A stretch of DNA of 37,981 nt from a virus, in the IMG/VR virus record IMGVR_UViG_3300011997_000007, positions 1 through 37,981 of that record, one strand, 5' to 3'. A program made the translations under genes and the position numbers. Shown piece after piece: positions 13,547 to 22,376 of this stretch; the first letter of the stretch is position 1, and every line of letters begins with the position of its first letter. The notes beneath the pieces were generated by a model. It searched no databases. It was not told the origin of the DNA and was given only the letters and a program-made list of their open reading frames with translations.

Positions 13547-14416
13547 CTAGCGGTGGTGAGCGGTGCGGAACTTGGCGTAGGCGGTCTGGGTTACTGCATC
13601 CCATGAGCCCGTCTGACGAACGCCGAGGAAGGCTTGGGCGCGCTTGGTCCACGCAGTCATGGCGGCCCGTGAGGCTGGCCCCCAGGCGCCGTCGTCCTTG
13701 GCTCCGACGATGCGTTGGATGAGGCGGATCGTGGCGTCGGCGGAACCAGCCAGGGTGCCGCCCTTGGCTCGGGCTGCGGTGACCATCCATGTAGAACGCT
13801 GGTCGGTAGCGGGACCCCACACGCCATCACGTCGGGCAGGGGCGAACGCTAGGAGCTCCTGCCATCCCTTGACTGTGGGCTTGCGGGTGACGATGGCTTT
13901 GATGACAGCGATGATGGGGCGCACCCAGCCGCCGCGGGACACGGTCACCGGGGCGGGTTTGGGGTCGACCCCTGGCCAGTAGTCGGCCACGACGGAGATG
14001 TCGACCGGGCCGGGGTTGGCGTACTGGTGCGCCACAGCGCCGGGGTACAGGTTCGGGCCGTTGCCGGGGTAGGCGGCGATCCACCAGTGCGGCTCGGTCA
14101 CGCCGGCGTTGTGGAACGCAGTCCGGACTGTCGGCCACGCGCTCAGCGAGCAGTAGACGGTCGGGTCGATACCCTTGGCGCGGCGGCGCACAACCCAGCC
14201 GGGGGCGTTGGCCGGTGAGGAGCAGCCCGCCTCGACGTCGAGGATGTGCCCGTCGTTGGTCGAGGAGAACACTGCGATCCGGGCCTTGACTGAGTGAGGG
14301 AAGCGCGCCCAGCTCGCGGCTGTCCATGCGTACTTGCCGTCGACGTAACCGGCGACCATCTGCGCAGTGACTGGGATGTTGGCGGGCGTGATCGCGTCAT
14401 ACATGGTGCGCGTCAT
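13547..14416 (-). CDS. Endolysin: glycoside-hydrolase-like domain plus peptidoglycan-binding repeats
   Basis: A 289-residue protein. The N-terminal half (MVAGYVDGKYAW, DVEAGCSS, WWIAAYPGN, VAHQYANPG) resembles the TIM-barrel, glycoside-hydrolase-like domain of actinophage lysins. An acidic pair for catalysis is plausible (YVDG, DVEAG). The C-terminal half has three copies of a peptidoglycan-binding motif (RDGVWGPATD, DDGAWGPASRAA, QTGSWDAVTQ). The start is the ATG at 14416, with GAGAGGAC before it and an ATGA overlap. It cuts host wall peptidoglycan at lysis. The exact bond is not known. Confidence 0.82.
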   Translation of the reverse strand: MTRTMYDAITPANIPVTAQMVAGYVDGKYAWTAASWARFPHSVKARIAVFSSTNDGHILDVEAGCSSPANAPGWVVRRRAKGIDPTVYCSLSAWPTVRTAFHNAGVTEPHWWIAAYPGNGPNLYPGAVAHQYANPGPVDISVVADYWPGVDPKPAPVTVSRGGWVRPIIAVIKAIVTRKPTVKGWQELLAFAPARRDGVWGPATDQRSTWMVTAARAKGGTLAGSADATIRLIQRIVGAKDDGAWGPASRAAMTAWTKRAQAFLGVRQTGSWDAVTQTAYAKFRTAHHR

Positions 14417-14892
14417 GGCAGTCCTCTCACAGATGGCGGGGTGCCGGTCTTGAGGGCCCAGACGATCCCAAAGACTCCGACGATGATGGCCACGATGAAC
14501 CCGCCAATGGCAGCCATGGTCTGACGCTTCGACCACGTGGTGGTCGACTGCTCGACTAGCGTCTTGGCGTCAGCCACCTTCTTGTCGTCGGCAGCCTTCG
14601 CTTCTTTCAGCGTCTTCTCTGTGGCTTCCTTCAGGAGGTCCGCAGTGGTCAGCCGTTGCTGTTCCGCATCAATGACAGCCTTCGCCGCGACCGTGGCATC
14701 AGACTGGAGCTGTTGGACGTGCGACTCGATCACGCCGATCTGGCCACGGTGCTGGATGACCTCGGCCTTGATGTCTACAAGAAGTTCCTTGACGTTGACG
14801 ACGTCTTTGGCGGTCTCGCTGACTTTGACCTCTATGCGGGTGAGTGTCGCGGCCAAACTTTTGTCTTCGCGTGGCTGTGTAACCTCGGTCAT
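14413..14892 (-). CDS. Coiled-coil protein with C-terminal membrane anchor
   Basis: A 159-residue protein. It is a long charged coiled coil (residues about 15-125) ending in one membrane segment (MAAIGGFIVAIIVGVFGIVWAL). It has an AGAAGGGC ribosome site and lies first in the lysis cluster, overlapping the endolysin gene by 4 bases. Such proteins are often annotated as holins or as membrane proteins of the lysis module. A role in membrane disruption is inferred. Confidence 0.65.
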   Translation of the reverse strand: MTEVTQPREDKSLAATLTRIEVKVSETAKDVVNVKELLVDIKAEVIQHRGQIGVIESHVQQLQSDATVAAKAVIDAEQQRLTTADLLKEATEKTLKEAKAADDKKVADAKTLVEQSTTTWSKRQTMAAIGGFIVAIIVGVFGIVWALKTGTPPSVRGLP

Positions 14893-14983
14893 TGTCAGCC
14901 CTTCTGTTGGGGGTTGATGCTCGGTCCCCGTCGTCGCTGGTCGCGGCGGCGGGGTTCGGGGGGGAACTCGTCGGGTTGGGCTA

Positions 14984-15012
14984 TTGACAGGGTGCATTAC
15001 ACCTGTCATGTT
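14984..15012 (+). promoter_or_regulatory. Promoter with built-in operator palindrome for the RHH-membrane cassette
   Basis: TTGACA at 14984-14989, 17 bases, CATGTT at 15007-15012, then 6 bases to the ATG at 15019, which predicts a leaderless mRNA. A perfect inverted repeat, TGACAGG (14985-14991) and CCTGTCA (15002-15008), covers the space between the two boxes. A ribbon-helix-helix dimer bound there would block RNA polymerase, so autoregulation is likely. Confidence 0.75.
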
Positions 15013-15018
15013 GGGGAC

Positions 15019-15381
15019 ATGCCAAACCAGCCGAAGACACCGGGACACACCATCCGCGTCCCAGACGACGAGTGGGTTCCAGCGCGGGACAAGGCAGCCG
15101 AGGAAGGCGAGACGATGACCGACATCATCCGCAGAGCACTCCGTAAGTACGTGGTCGGCGCGCTGATCGTGGCGTGCTTCGTCGGGGCAGGGTTCCTCGC
15201 GGCCGGCTACTTCCAGCCCGCGCCCACGGTGGACAACTCGGTCTGGAAGGACCAGCACCAGCAGCAGGTCTGGAAAGACCTTCAGCAGCGACGAGACCAG
15301 TTACAGCGGGACCTGCAACAGCAGGGACCGGTGGCACCAACGCCTGCACCAACCACTCACGACACTGAGAGAAGCATCTGA
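15019..15381 (+). CDS. Ribbon-helix-helix protein fused to a membrane segment
   Basis: A 120-residue protein. Residues about 9-43 form an Arc/MetJ-type RHH domain (HTIRVPDDEWVPARDKAAEE, then TDIIRRALRKYV). A membrane helix follows directly (GALIVACFVGAGFLAAGYF). The last part is a Gln-rich coil (WKDLQQRRDQLQRDLQQQ), outside the cell if the RHH domain is inside. A membrane-tethered RHH protein is unusual. The gene faces against the late operon, has its own promoter and operator, and overlaps the next gene by one base. It may be a lysogeny-expressed moron such as an exclusion factor, or a membrane-anchored repressor. Confidence 0.75.
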   Translation: MPNQPKTPGHTIRVPDDEWVPARDKAAEEGETMTDIIRRALRKYVVGALIVACFVGAGFLAAGYFQPAPTVDNSVWKDQHQQQVWKDLQQRRDQLQRDLQQQGPVAPTPAPTTHDTERSI

Positions 15382-15587
15382 TGGAACTGTTCACCAACGG
15401 CAGGCTCACCGACCTCGGCGCCCTCATCGCCGCGGTGGTGGTGACCGTCGCCATCTTCCGCGTGGTCCTCGCCCGCGCGTACCGCACCGAGACCGAGCGC
15501 CTCACGTGGCCGACCACAGCACGGCGTGAGGCCCGCCGGTTGAGTGACGCCGCAGACCTGGACGCAGCGAACGAGGCCGGGCACTAG
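15381..15587 (+). CDS. Small membrane protein, second gene of the cassette
   Basis: A 68-residue protein with one membrane segment (LGALIAAVVVTVAIFRVVLA) followed by a basic then acidic helix. Its ATG shares a base with the stop of the RHH-membrane gene (TGATG), so the two are coupled. It ends 34 bases before the convergent tail gene. Function unknown. Confidence 0.65.
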   Translation: MELFTNGRLTDLGALIAAVVVTVAIFRVVLARAYRTETERLTWPTTARREARRLSDAADLDAANEAGH

Positions 15588-15621
15588 ATCAGCGGGGCCT
15601 CACCAACGAGGACGGTGCGGG

Positions 15622-16179
15622 TCAGGCGTCCGCGGGGAACGGTCGGATGGAACCGATGCTCCACAAGGTCACCGCGGCAGTAGTGATTTGCGTCACCGCC
15701 CCCGCGGGGGTGACGACGCTGCGGGTTAGGACGCCACTTGTGTCGGTAATCGAGACGACTGCCTGGATGTTGGGACGGAACGTCGGTGGCAGAGTGAAAG
15801 CGGTCGCGGTAGCGCCGGTCGATGTTGCCCGCCCGTTCAGGTAGGTGATCCCATTCAGACGCCGGTACGCAGGGAGCTCGCCCGCGGCACCCGTCCACCC
15901 AGATCCGAGGGTGGCGGTGATCCAGCCCGTGTTGTCCAGGGCGGAGACGAGCACCCACCCGGTCCCGTTGTGCACGTACAACTGGTTGGTGTCGTTCAGC
16001 CACGAGACCATCCCCTCGACCGGGGTGGGGACCGCCGCGGCGCGGGCGGCGGCCGACGCGAACCGCATGACGATGCGCGTCGCAGCCCAGTCGACGACCG
16101 CTTTGGAGATGTTGGCCAGGTCCGGGGGGTCACTGGGGGCCAGGTACGGTCCGGCCTGGACCGGCTCAAAGGACGTCAT
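15622..16179 (-). CDS. Minor tail / tip protein
   Basis: A 185-residue protein. The N-terminal helical part (DLANISKAVVDWAATRIVMRFAS) is followed by a short beta unit (MVSWLNDTNQLYVHNGTGW, as in many phage tail tips) and a C-terminal beta-rich domain that looks like a receptor-facing tip. It is last of the tail genes and overlaps the previous one by 4 bases. Contact with the host surface is inferred from position and fold. Confidence 0.7.
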   Translation of the reverse strand: MTSFEPVQAGPYLAPSDPPDLANISKAVVDWAATRIVMRFASAAARAAAVPTPVEGMVSWLNDTNQLYVHNGTGWVLVSALDNTGWITATLGSGWTGAAGELPAYRRLNGITYLNGRATSTGATATAFTLPPTFRPNIQAVVSITDTSGVLTRSVVTPAGAVTQITTAAVTLWSIGSIRPFPADA

Positions 16180-16385
16180 CAGGTGCCTTCCGGTGGGACG
16201 TAGGGCTGCGGGTAGTCGACGCTGATCGCGACCGCAGACGTGGGGGTCAGGACCACCGCCTGGACCAGGGACGGGTCGAAGCCCAGGGAACGCATCGCGT
16301 CCATCAGGACCGGGGGGTCGGTCGGCGTCTCAGGCAACGGCTCCGGCGGCAGGTCGGGGGTCGGGTCGGCGGTCGGCACGGTCAT
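16179..16385 (-). CDS. Small tail-region protein
   Basis: A 68-residue protein, Pro-rich first half, then LMDAMRSLGFDPSLVQAVVL and a short strand region. The ATG at 16385 has GAAGGG before it. Another ATG at 16409 overlaps the upstream stop but has no ribosome site. Small proteins like this accompany tail tip genes in actinophages. Role unknown. Confidence 0.6.
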   Translation of the reverse strand: MTVPTADPTPDLPPEPLPETPTDPPVLMDAMRSLGFDPSLVQAVVLTPTSAVAISVDYPQPYVPPEGT

Positions 16386-16405
16386 CGTGGGAGCCCTTCG
16401 GGTGG

Positions 16406-17194
16406 TCATGTGGGCACGGAGTAAGAGAGCTCGAGCTGCAGGCCCGAGAAGGTCGTGTAGTCCGCATAGGCCGCGGAGTCGACGCCGACACCCGTGGCGG
16501 TCCCGGCCAGCAACGCGGTCAGCCACGTCGAGGGCAGGTCCCACACACCAGTCTGTCCCGCAGTCAACGTCCCCGGCGACCACGCCGAACCCGTCCACGT
16601 GGGAGCGCCGGGTGGCATGGTCGTGTAGGCGTGCATCCGCAGGCGTGGGGTGACCAGCGTCGACTCACTGGGCCCCATAAAAACCGGCAGTCGGGTCAGG
16701 CGCAGCTTCGCCGCGGTGACCGTCGCCCCAGCGGGCAGCGCCGCGGAGATCCCGGGCACGTACCAGACACCCGAAAGCCGAAGAGGGATACCCGGCCCCC
16801 CTAACCAGTTATCCAGGAGGTACGTACCCTGCCCGACCGCAGAGGCGGCATGCCAGGTCCAGACTGAGGAGTAGTCACCCCACCACGACGTAACTGGCAG
16901 CACCGGCGATGTCGAACCCGGCTGGTAGATGACGGGCGGCGGCGTAGTGCCGATCTGCTTGGACAACTTGCCCAACACCACCCACATGGCGCCCACCCGG
17001 GACACCACCACAACGTCGGCCACGACCGGGGTATACGACCCGATCCAACGAACACCGGTGATGACATCCCCCGCCAAGCTCAGCGTCAACGACGCGTCCG
17101 ACGCGTCGATGACGGTCACCGAGCCCAGGCGCATCCCAGCCCGCGACGAGCGGGCGATCCGCTCGAGCAGCGGGTCGAGCAGCGGGTCAGGCAT
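16406..17194 (-). CDS. Minor tail protein with DNRLRE-like domain
   Basis: 262 residues. The N-terminus forms a small beta barrel (AGMRLGSVTVIDASDASLTLSL, then VVADVVVVSRVGAMWVVLG). The C-terminal half resembles DNRLRE-type beta domains (AAKLRLTRLPVFMGPSE, WDLPSTWLTALLAG). The start at 17194 overlaps the upstream gene by 8 bases. An ATG at 17212 is also possible and neither has a strong ribosome site. Probably part of the tail tip or fibre. Confidence 0.7.
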   Translation of the reverse strand: MPDPLLDPLLERIARSSRAGMRLGSVTVIDASDASLTLSLAGDVITGVRWIGSYTPVVADVVVVSRVGAMWVVLGKLSKQIGTTPPPVIYQPGSTSPVLPVTSWWGDYSSVWTWHAASAVGQGTYLLDNWLGGPGIPLRLSGVWYVPGISAALPAGATVTAAKLRLTRLPVFMGPSESTLVTPRLRMHAYTTMPPGAPTWTGSAWSPGTLTAGQTGVWDLPSTWLTALLAGTATGVGVDSAAYADYTTFSGLQLELSYSVPT

Positions 17195-18338
17195 AGGTGA
17201 TCGACCCCACATCCCTGGTCTTCATCGGGAACTCCCCGCCCGCAACAAGGGGCAGGGTGAACGCGTCCACGACATGGCGGTGCACCGACCCGGCCGGGTC
17301 GCCCGCATCGGGGATGACCTCGACAACATCCCCAGCCTCGAGTGCGGCGTTGGGAACCGCGGACACATCCAGAGAGGCGGCGGCGCCAACGTGCTTGGCC
17401 AGGTTCGCTCGTGCCACAGCAACGGCCTGCTCGGCGGTGGTGACGGTGGGGATGGCCATGAACATGGGGACCATCCCGAAGGCCCCCGCCCCAGGGTCGC
17501 CCCAGCGGGTTGGTGAGCCGACCGTCAGGTCGTAGGCGCTGCCCTGCACGGGGGCAGCATCGGAGGAGGGTGACTCGCCGCGGACGATGACGCCGTTGTA
17601 AACCCGGGCCCTCGAAGCGGCCGCGTTGGCGCTTACCAGGACGCCACCGGTCCCGGCGGCGACCCGCCACACCGGCGGGGAGCTCAAGGTGGGGGCGTCG
17701 GCGATGACGAACCGGCCGTACGGGTCGGCGTACACCACCGCGGCGATCGAGGTGGCGAGGTCGGTGATCGCACCCCACCGGTCCTCATCCCAGGTGGTCA
17801 GCGGCACCCGGCGGTCCATGGTCGCCGTGACGACAACCTCCACCGTGGGCAGCACCTCATGGATCAGGGTCCCGATCAGCGACTGCGCAGAGGGGCTCGA
17901 TGCCGTGTAAGGGGCGGTGAAGCGGGCGTCGGCGACGAACGCCTCCCGCGACACCCCAGACATCTGCACCGGGCCGTCGGACAGCAGCGACCCGGACGCG
18001 CCCTCGATCCTGAACACACCCACGGGGATCCACTCGGTGACCCCGCCGGAGTACGTCAGACCCCACGAGACGGTGATCTCCTGGCCGTAGTGACCCAGCG
18101 GGTCCCCGGGGTTGCGCGGCAGCGTCGGGGCGTCGCCATACGTGCCCACCGGTAGGCGTGGTGCCAGCTGGCAGGACAGGCGCCGGCGGGTGATCGAGGA
18201 GGAGTCCACCTCGATGGAGCCGCCGACCACCGGCAGGCCGGAGTACAGGCGCACCCCGGCCTTGGACACGTCAGCGCGGACAGTGACCTGGTGCGGGGCC
18301 GCGAGCGCGGCCAAGAACCCCGGCGAGACCGACAGCAT
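17187..18338 (-). CDS. Minor tail protein, DUF5047-like (tail tip)
   Basis: A 383-residue protein. The sequence (MLSVSPGFLAALAAPHQVTV, GGSIEVDSSSITRRRLSCQL, then WIPVGVFRIE) matches the actinophage minor tail family with a DUF5047-type start. Later parts (DLATSIAAVVYADPYGRFVI, HVVDAFTLPL) resemble phage tail hub proteins. The start has an AGGGGG ribosome site and an ATGA overlap with the upstream gene. Probable baseplate or hub component. Confidence 0.8.
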   Translation of the reverse strand: MLSVSPGFLAALAAPHQVTVRADVSKAGVRLYSGLPVVGGSIEVDSSSITRRRLSCQLAPRLPVGTYGDAPTLPRNPGDPLGHYGQEITVSWGLTYSGGVTEWIPVGVFRIEGASGSLLSDGPVQMSGVSREAFVADARFTAPYTASSPSAQSLIGTLIHEVLPTVEVVVTATMDRRVPLTTWDEDRWGAITDLATSIAAVVYADPYGRFVIADAPTLSSPPVWRVAAGTGGVLVSANAAASRARVYNGVIVRGESPSSDAAPVQGSAYDLTVGSPTRWGDPGAGAFGMVPMFMAIPTVTTAEQAVAVARANLAKHVGAAASLDVSAVPNAALEAGDVVEVIPDAGDPAGSVHRHVVDAFTLPLVAGGEFPMKTRDVGSITYA

Positions 18339-19681
18339 CACACCCCCTGGAGCAGGTCGAAACAGGTCGCCTTCGCGGCCAACATCAGGGTGCACGTGGC
18401 GTAGGTGTCAAGGACCGCCGCGCAGGACCAGCCCGGGATGCCCTGGCCGTCACCGGCAGGGACGCCGACACGGGTCAGGCCCAAGGACACGAGCCGATAC
18501 AGGTAGGAGTCGTACTGGCCCGGGTTGGACCTTGAGACGTTGCCCACGAAATACCAGCCGGCGTCGACATCCTGGACATTGACGGGCTGGATCAGCAGGA
18601 CCCGTGATGCCTCCAGCGCAGCCCGGACGCGAGTGAGGGCGTCCCCTGGTTCGACCTGAAGTGTCACTCCCAACTGGTCGGCAGAGATGCCGGACCAGCT
18701 CGCTACCGCTTGGGATACGGCGCCGCCGCCGATGATCTGGTAGATGCCGCCGATGGTGGGTGACGATACGTCCCCTACTGCGATCACGGCACATCGCACT
18801 GTCGCGGAGGGGTCGCCGGGGACTTTCAGCCAGAGGCCGCGAACTGCACCGGTGGTGTCGACGGTGGCTGTGGCTGACTGGACGAACACCGCGGCGAGGT
18901 AGCCGTCGACCCGGTAGGTCACCGAAGACTCGAGAGGGGCTTCCGGGTCGGACCCGACGAAGTACCCGCCGAGCACGGCCAATGATTCGACGCCTCGAAC
19001 AGGGAGGTCCTCCTGGCCTGTGACCTGCCGGGTGATGGTGATGTTTGTGATGGCATAGGTGGTCTCAGTGGATGTCGATGCGCCCGGGGTGCCGGTCCAT
19101 GCGTAGACGGTCGGGGGAACGTCGGGGGTGTCCCCGTCGAAGTAGGAGTTGAGGTTAGGGGACTCCTCCAGCATCACGTCATCGACGTAGAAGACCGTTG
19201 GTGTGTGTGCTGCGTTTATCCGGACCGATGTCCGAACTGTCGTAGCACCAGCCGGAGCAACGGTAGTAACGCTGATCCGTGTCCACGTATTTATTGCAGG
19301 GGTTACCACGACATTGGGGGCACCGCCAACGTCAAAAATGCTATAAAAGATGATTGGTACGGCTATTGTTGTGTAAACCCAGCATGACGCGGTGTACGTA
19401 TGCCCAGGGATAACCCCAGGAAGTGCCCCAAGGTGATTGTCCATGCCCTCGCCGGAAGCACCGGTGGTGGTAACGGCAAGGGAGGCCGTTCCGCTGTGAG
19501 CCATAGCGGTAGATCGGGCCACAGTCCCAGTGGCGAGGATGGCCCATGGAGTTGCAGCGGTCTCAAAGTTCGGGTTCACGAGCAGGTTCGTGCGAACCGC
19601 CGGTGTGGGCCAGAAGGACCCGTCGACAACCAGGCCAACAGTCGCCCACGCCGGGTCGAATGTGGCGGTGAACAGTGGCAT
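18338..19681 (-). CDS. Minor tail protein with inserted carbohydrate-binding-like domain
   Basis: A 447-residue protein. Residues about 1-28 and 215-447 resemble the distal tail protein type that follows the tape measure. Between them lies a jelly-roll domain like CBM4/9 modules (NLLVNPNFETAATPWAI, HTYTASCWVYT, VFYVDDVMLEE). The DNA for this insert is poorer in G+C (25 of 60 bases at 19321-19380, 42%). Such modules bind sugars and may recognise the host wall. The insert was probably gained from another source. It overlaps the tape measure gene by 4 bases. Confidence 0.8.
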   Translation of the reverse strand: MPLFTATFDPAWATVGLVVDGSFWPTPAVRTNLLVNPNFETAATPWAILATGTVARSTAMAHSGTASLAVTTTGASGEGMDNHLGALPGVIPGHTYTASCWVYTTIAVPIIFYSIFDVGGAPNVVVTPAINTWTRISVTTVAPAGATTVRTSVRINAAHTPTVFYVDDVMLEESPNLNSYFDGDTPDVPPTVYAWTGTPGASTSTETTYAITNITITRQVTGQEDLPVRGVESLAVLGGYFVGSDPEAPLESSVTYRVDGYLAAVFVQSATATVDTTGAVRGLWLKVPGDPSATVRCAVIAVGDVSSPTIGGIYQIIGGGAVSQAVASWSGISADQLGVTLQVEPGDALTRVRAALEASRVLLIQPVNVQDVDAGWYFVGNVSRSNPGQYDSYLYRLVSLGLTRVGVPAGDGQGIPGWSCAAVLDTYATCTLMLAAKATCFDLLQGV

Positions 19682-22320
19682 CAGGCGCCCCTTCCCGCGT
19701 ACCGGAGTTTCGCACCGGACTCAGCCATCTCGGACTTGACCACGCCGCGCATCACACCGATCAGCCCGCCGCCGAGATCGAGAGTCCCCTCGATCGCCAA
19801 CCCCACCAGCCCGGCTTGTCCTGCCCGGCCGCCGCCGCCGACGGAGCCGCCGCCTGCGAAACCGTTTGTGCCGTCGTTGATCGCGTTCACCAGTGCTTTG
19901 TTCTTCGCATAGGCTGCGGCTTTGACCACGAACTCATCCCGGGACACCTTGATGATCGGTGTGCCGGACGCGTCGACACCCGTGATGGAGTCGGATGTGG
20001 GCGTGCCGGGGCCGGTGACGAGACCGCCGCCAGCGCGGCCGATGAGACGGCTGATGAGACCACCGCCGGCTGCGACTGGCCCACCCGAACCGCCAGGCCC
20101 GCTCGCCCAGGAGTGTGTTTGGACGTTGACGGTGACGTTCTTGCCGCGCAGGGCGTCGATCTTCGCCTGCAACGCCCTGATCTGCGCCAACGCATTCTGC
20201 GTACCCATGTGCGTCTCAGGGACTTTGCCCTGCCGGATCGCGTTGATCTTCGCCTGCAGATCCGCGATCTTCTGGTCGGCTGCGGTCTTGTTCACATCCA
20301 GCTTCGTCGGCGGGACGCTCTTCGGGATCTTGAGCAGCTTGTCGATGTACGCCGTCACCGCCGCACGGTCCACGCCGTGCGCGACCGCGTTGTCGATGAT
20401 CTGCTGACGCATCGTGACCATCTGCGCCCGGGCTTTGCCTGTCATGTTGGCCAGGCCGCCGTTGGCCTCGGCAACGGCCTGCAGGTTCGTGACCTGGCTG
20501 TTCAGCTGACCACGCAACGCCACCGACGCCGAGGACATGTCCTTGATGGACGTGGTCGTGAAGGTGATCTTCTTACCGGTCGCGTTGACGTGGTCACCCA
20601 TGTTCACCAGTGACGAGTCGAACGAGTTCTGGGCCTGGGCGGCGTTGAGGGTCTTGCCGTTGAGGATGTCGAGGGTGGTCTTCAGGATGCCCGCGGCGTC
20701 GTTCTCCAGGTACATCTTCGCCGCCGCCTGGGCTGCGGCGTCACGTGTTGTCTGCTGTGCAGTCGTGGCAAGCACCAGGGCTGCGGCCGTCGTGCCGACC
20801 TTGGCGGCGAGCGCCTGCTGTGCGGCGTTCTGTCCACCGAGGGCACCGGTACTCGCGGCTGTGGCTGCGGCCTGGTCTTTCCATGTTTGGGTCCCACTCC
20901 GGAGCGCGGTGTTCTGCCCACCAAGAGCGACCATCAAGTCTTCGGCTGCTTGGCCGTTCTTTGCGAACGCTGCAGTGCTCTTGCCAGTGCTCATCTGCGC
21001 CTGGCTGTAGGCGTCGATCATGGGCTTGGTGACTGCGGTCACCTTCGCCATGGCGTCACCCACCGAGAGTGCAGCATCAGTGACAAGGGGCAGACTGAGC
21101 CCGAGCTGCCGAGCCGCGGCAAGGGCTCCTGAGTCTGAGAGGTTCTTGACTGCCATCTGACGGATGTTCTCGTCGATGACGCCGTTGGACTGACGCAGCG
21201 CGTCGGCGTAGTCGTTGGCGGCCTGAGTGTTCTGCCGGGTCGCGTCGGCGTTCGCCGTGTACAGGAGTGTCGCGACGGTGAGGATCGCACCGATGACCCC
21301 GGCAGCGATGTTTAGGGCCCGCACACCGGTCGCTGCAGTCTCAGCGGAGAGGCCAACCTTCTGCAGCGTCGTGCCGAACCCGGCCATATCGACTGACAGC
21401 ATCTTGAAAGCCGAGAACCCGATGTAGGCCGTGGCCGCGACCTGCACCAGCAAGGCGAGGTGCTCGACAGGCAGGGCGTTGATCAGGTCAGCGAAGACAC
21501 GCAGGATCCCCAGCGACCCCACACCCAGCGGGGCAATCGCGGCCACAAGGTGGAACACGGCGCCAACAATGGACTCGAAAGCCTGCATCACCTGCGGGAA
21601 CACGGAGCGCACGTAGTCACCGAAGCTGACGACGCCAGGCCCGGACATCGCAGCAACGAACCGTTGCGTCAGGGTCAGAATGTACACGCCTGCGTCACGC
21701 GCCAGCGGGGCCAACGCGATGAACGCCGCCACCAAACCGGTCATCAATGCCCCGGCCGTCTTGCCGGTGATGACCGAGAACTCGCCAACGATCGTGTTGA
21801 GGAACGGCATCCGCGTCTGCAGGTCCGCCACGGCCTGCTGGAACGGTGCCAGGGTGCCAGACGCGGCAGTGCGACCCAACGTTGTCAGGTCGCCCTTGAG
21901 CGTCGCCAGCATCCCCGTGTAGGCCAAACCCAGCGGGGTCCCAGCCTTCATCTCCTTCGCGATGCCGACAACAGCCAGAACCCCGGCAGCACCCATCGCA
22001 CCGAACCCGACAGCCAGACCGGCAGCACCAGCGAGCAAAGCCACCAGCGGCGGGCCGAGGAGGACAATCGCTTTGAGGATCATGCCCATGCTCGAACCCA
22101 TGCCCTGCTGCATGTCGTGGCCTTGGTGGGCGACCTCTTTCTCAGCCGCGGCCACAGCAGCCAGCTTCGCCTCAGCGGCAGCCGTGTCGGCCTCGACCTT
22201 GACGTCGACGTTCTTCCCGTCGAGCTTGTCAGCCAGGGCAGTGCCCCTGGCCATACCCGACTCGAAGTCGCCCATGTCCAGGCGCAGGTACCCGACGAGC
22301 TCGCCGACGTTTAGGCTCAC
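19681..22320 (-). CDS. Tape measure protein
   Basis: An 879-residue protein that sets tail length and passes through the tail. The N-terminus (VGELVGYLRLDMGDFESGMA) is typical of the family. Hydrophobic stretches lie at about 80-125 and again mid-protein. The rest is long Ala-rich helix, with a Gly-rich end (GGSVGGGGRAGQAG). At about 0.15 nm per residue the tail would be about 130 nm. The start is GTG with a near-perfect AGAGGAGGT ribosome site, which is stronger than in most genes here. No lysozyme or peptidase domain was noticed. Confidence 0.92.
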   Translation of the reverse strand: MSLNVGELVGYLRLDMGDFESGMARGTALADKLDGKNVDVKVEADTAAAEAKLAAVAAAEKEVAHQGHDMQQGMGSSMGMILKAIVLLGPPLVALLAGAAGLAVGFGAMGAAGVLAVVGIAKEMKAGTPLGLAYTGMLATLKGDLTTLGRTAASGTLAPFQQAVADLQTRMPFLNTIVGEFSVITGKTAGALMTGLVAAFIALAPLARDAGVYILTLTQRFVAAMSGPGVVSFGDYVRSVFPQVMQAFESIVGAVFHLVAAIAPLGVGSLGILRVFADLINALPVEHLALLVQVAATAYIGFSAFKMLSVDMAGFGTTLQKVGLSAETAATGVRALNIAAGVIGAILTVATLLYTANADATRQNTQAANDYADALRQSNGVIDENIRQMAVKNLSDSGALAAARQLGLSLPLVTDAALSVGDAMAKVTAVTKPMIDAYSQAQMSTGKSTAAFAKNGQAAEDLMVALGGQNTALRSGTQTWKDQAAATAASTGALGGQNAAQQALAAKVGTTAAALVLATTAQQTTRDAAAQAAAKMYLENDAAGILKTTLDILNGKTLNAAQAQNSFDSSLVNMGDHVNATGKKITFTTTSIKDMSSASVALRGQLNSQVTNLQAVAEANGGLANMTGKARAQMVTMRQQIIDNAVAHGVDRAAVTAYIDKLLKIPKSVPPTKLDVNKTAADQKIADLQAKINAIRQGKVPETHMGTQNALAQIRALQAKIDALRGKNVTVNVQTHSWASGPGGSGGPVAAGGGLISRLIGRAGGGLVTGPGTPTSDSITGVDASGTPIIKVSRDEFVVKAAAYAKNKALVNAINDGTNGFAGGGSVGGGGRAGQAGLVGLAIEGTLDLGGGLIGVMRGVVKSEMAESGAKLRYAGRGA

Positions 22321-22359
22321 CGGATACCTCCTCTCGACTCACACGGATTCTGGGTCGGT

Positions 22360-22376
22360 GCCACGGATTCCGTGGC
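22360..22376 (-). promoter_or_regulatory. Hairpin between chaperone stop and tape measure start
   Basis: GCCACGG / CCGTGGC with a 3-base loop, starting directly after the stop codon of the frameshifted chaperone. CACGGATTC occurs twice nearby. It may dampen read-through into, or protect, the tape measure mRNA. There is no T tract. Confidence 0.5.

Noticed and set aside
19675-22314. Two long plus-strand frames over the tape measure gene
   Set aside because: Composition is Asp/Arg/Val shadow sequence, with no ribosome site and no domain. The tape measure frame is unambiguous.
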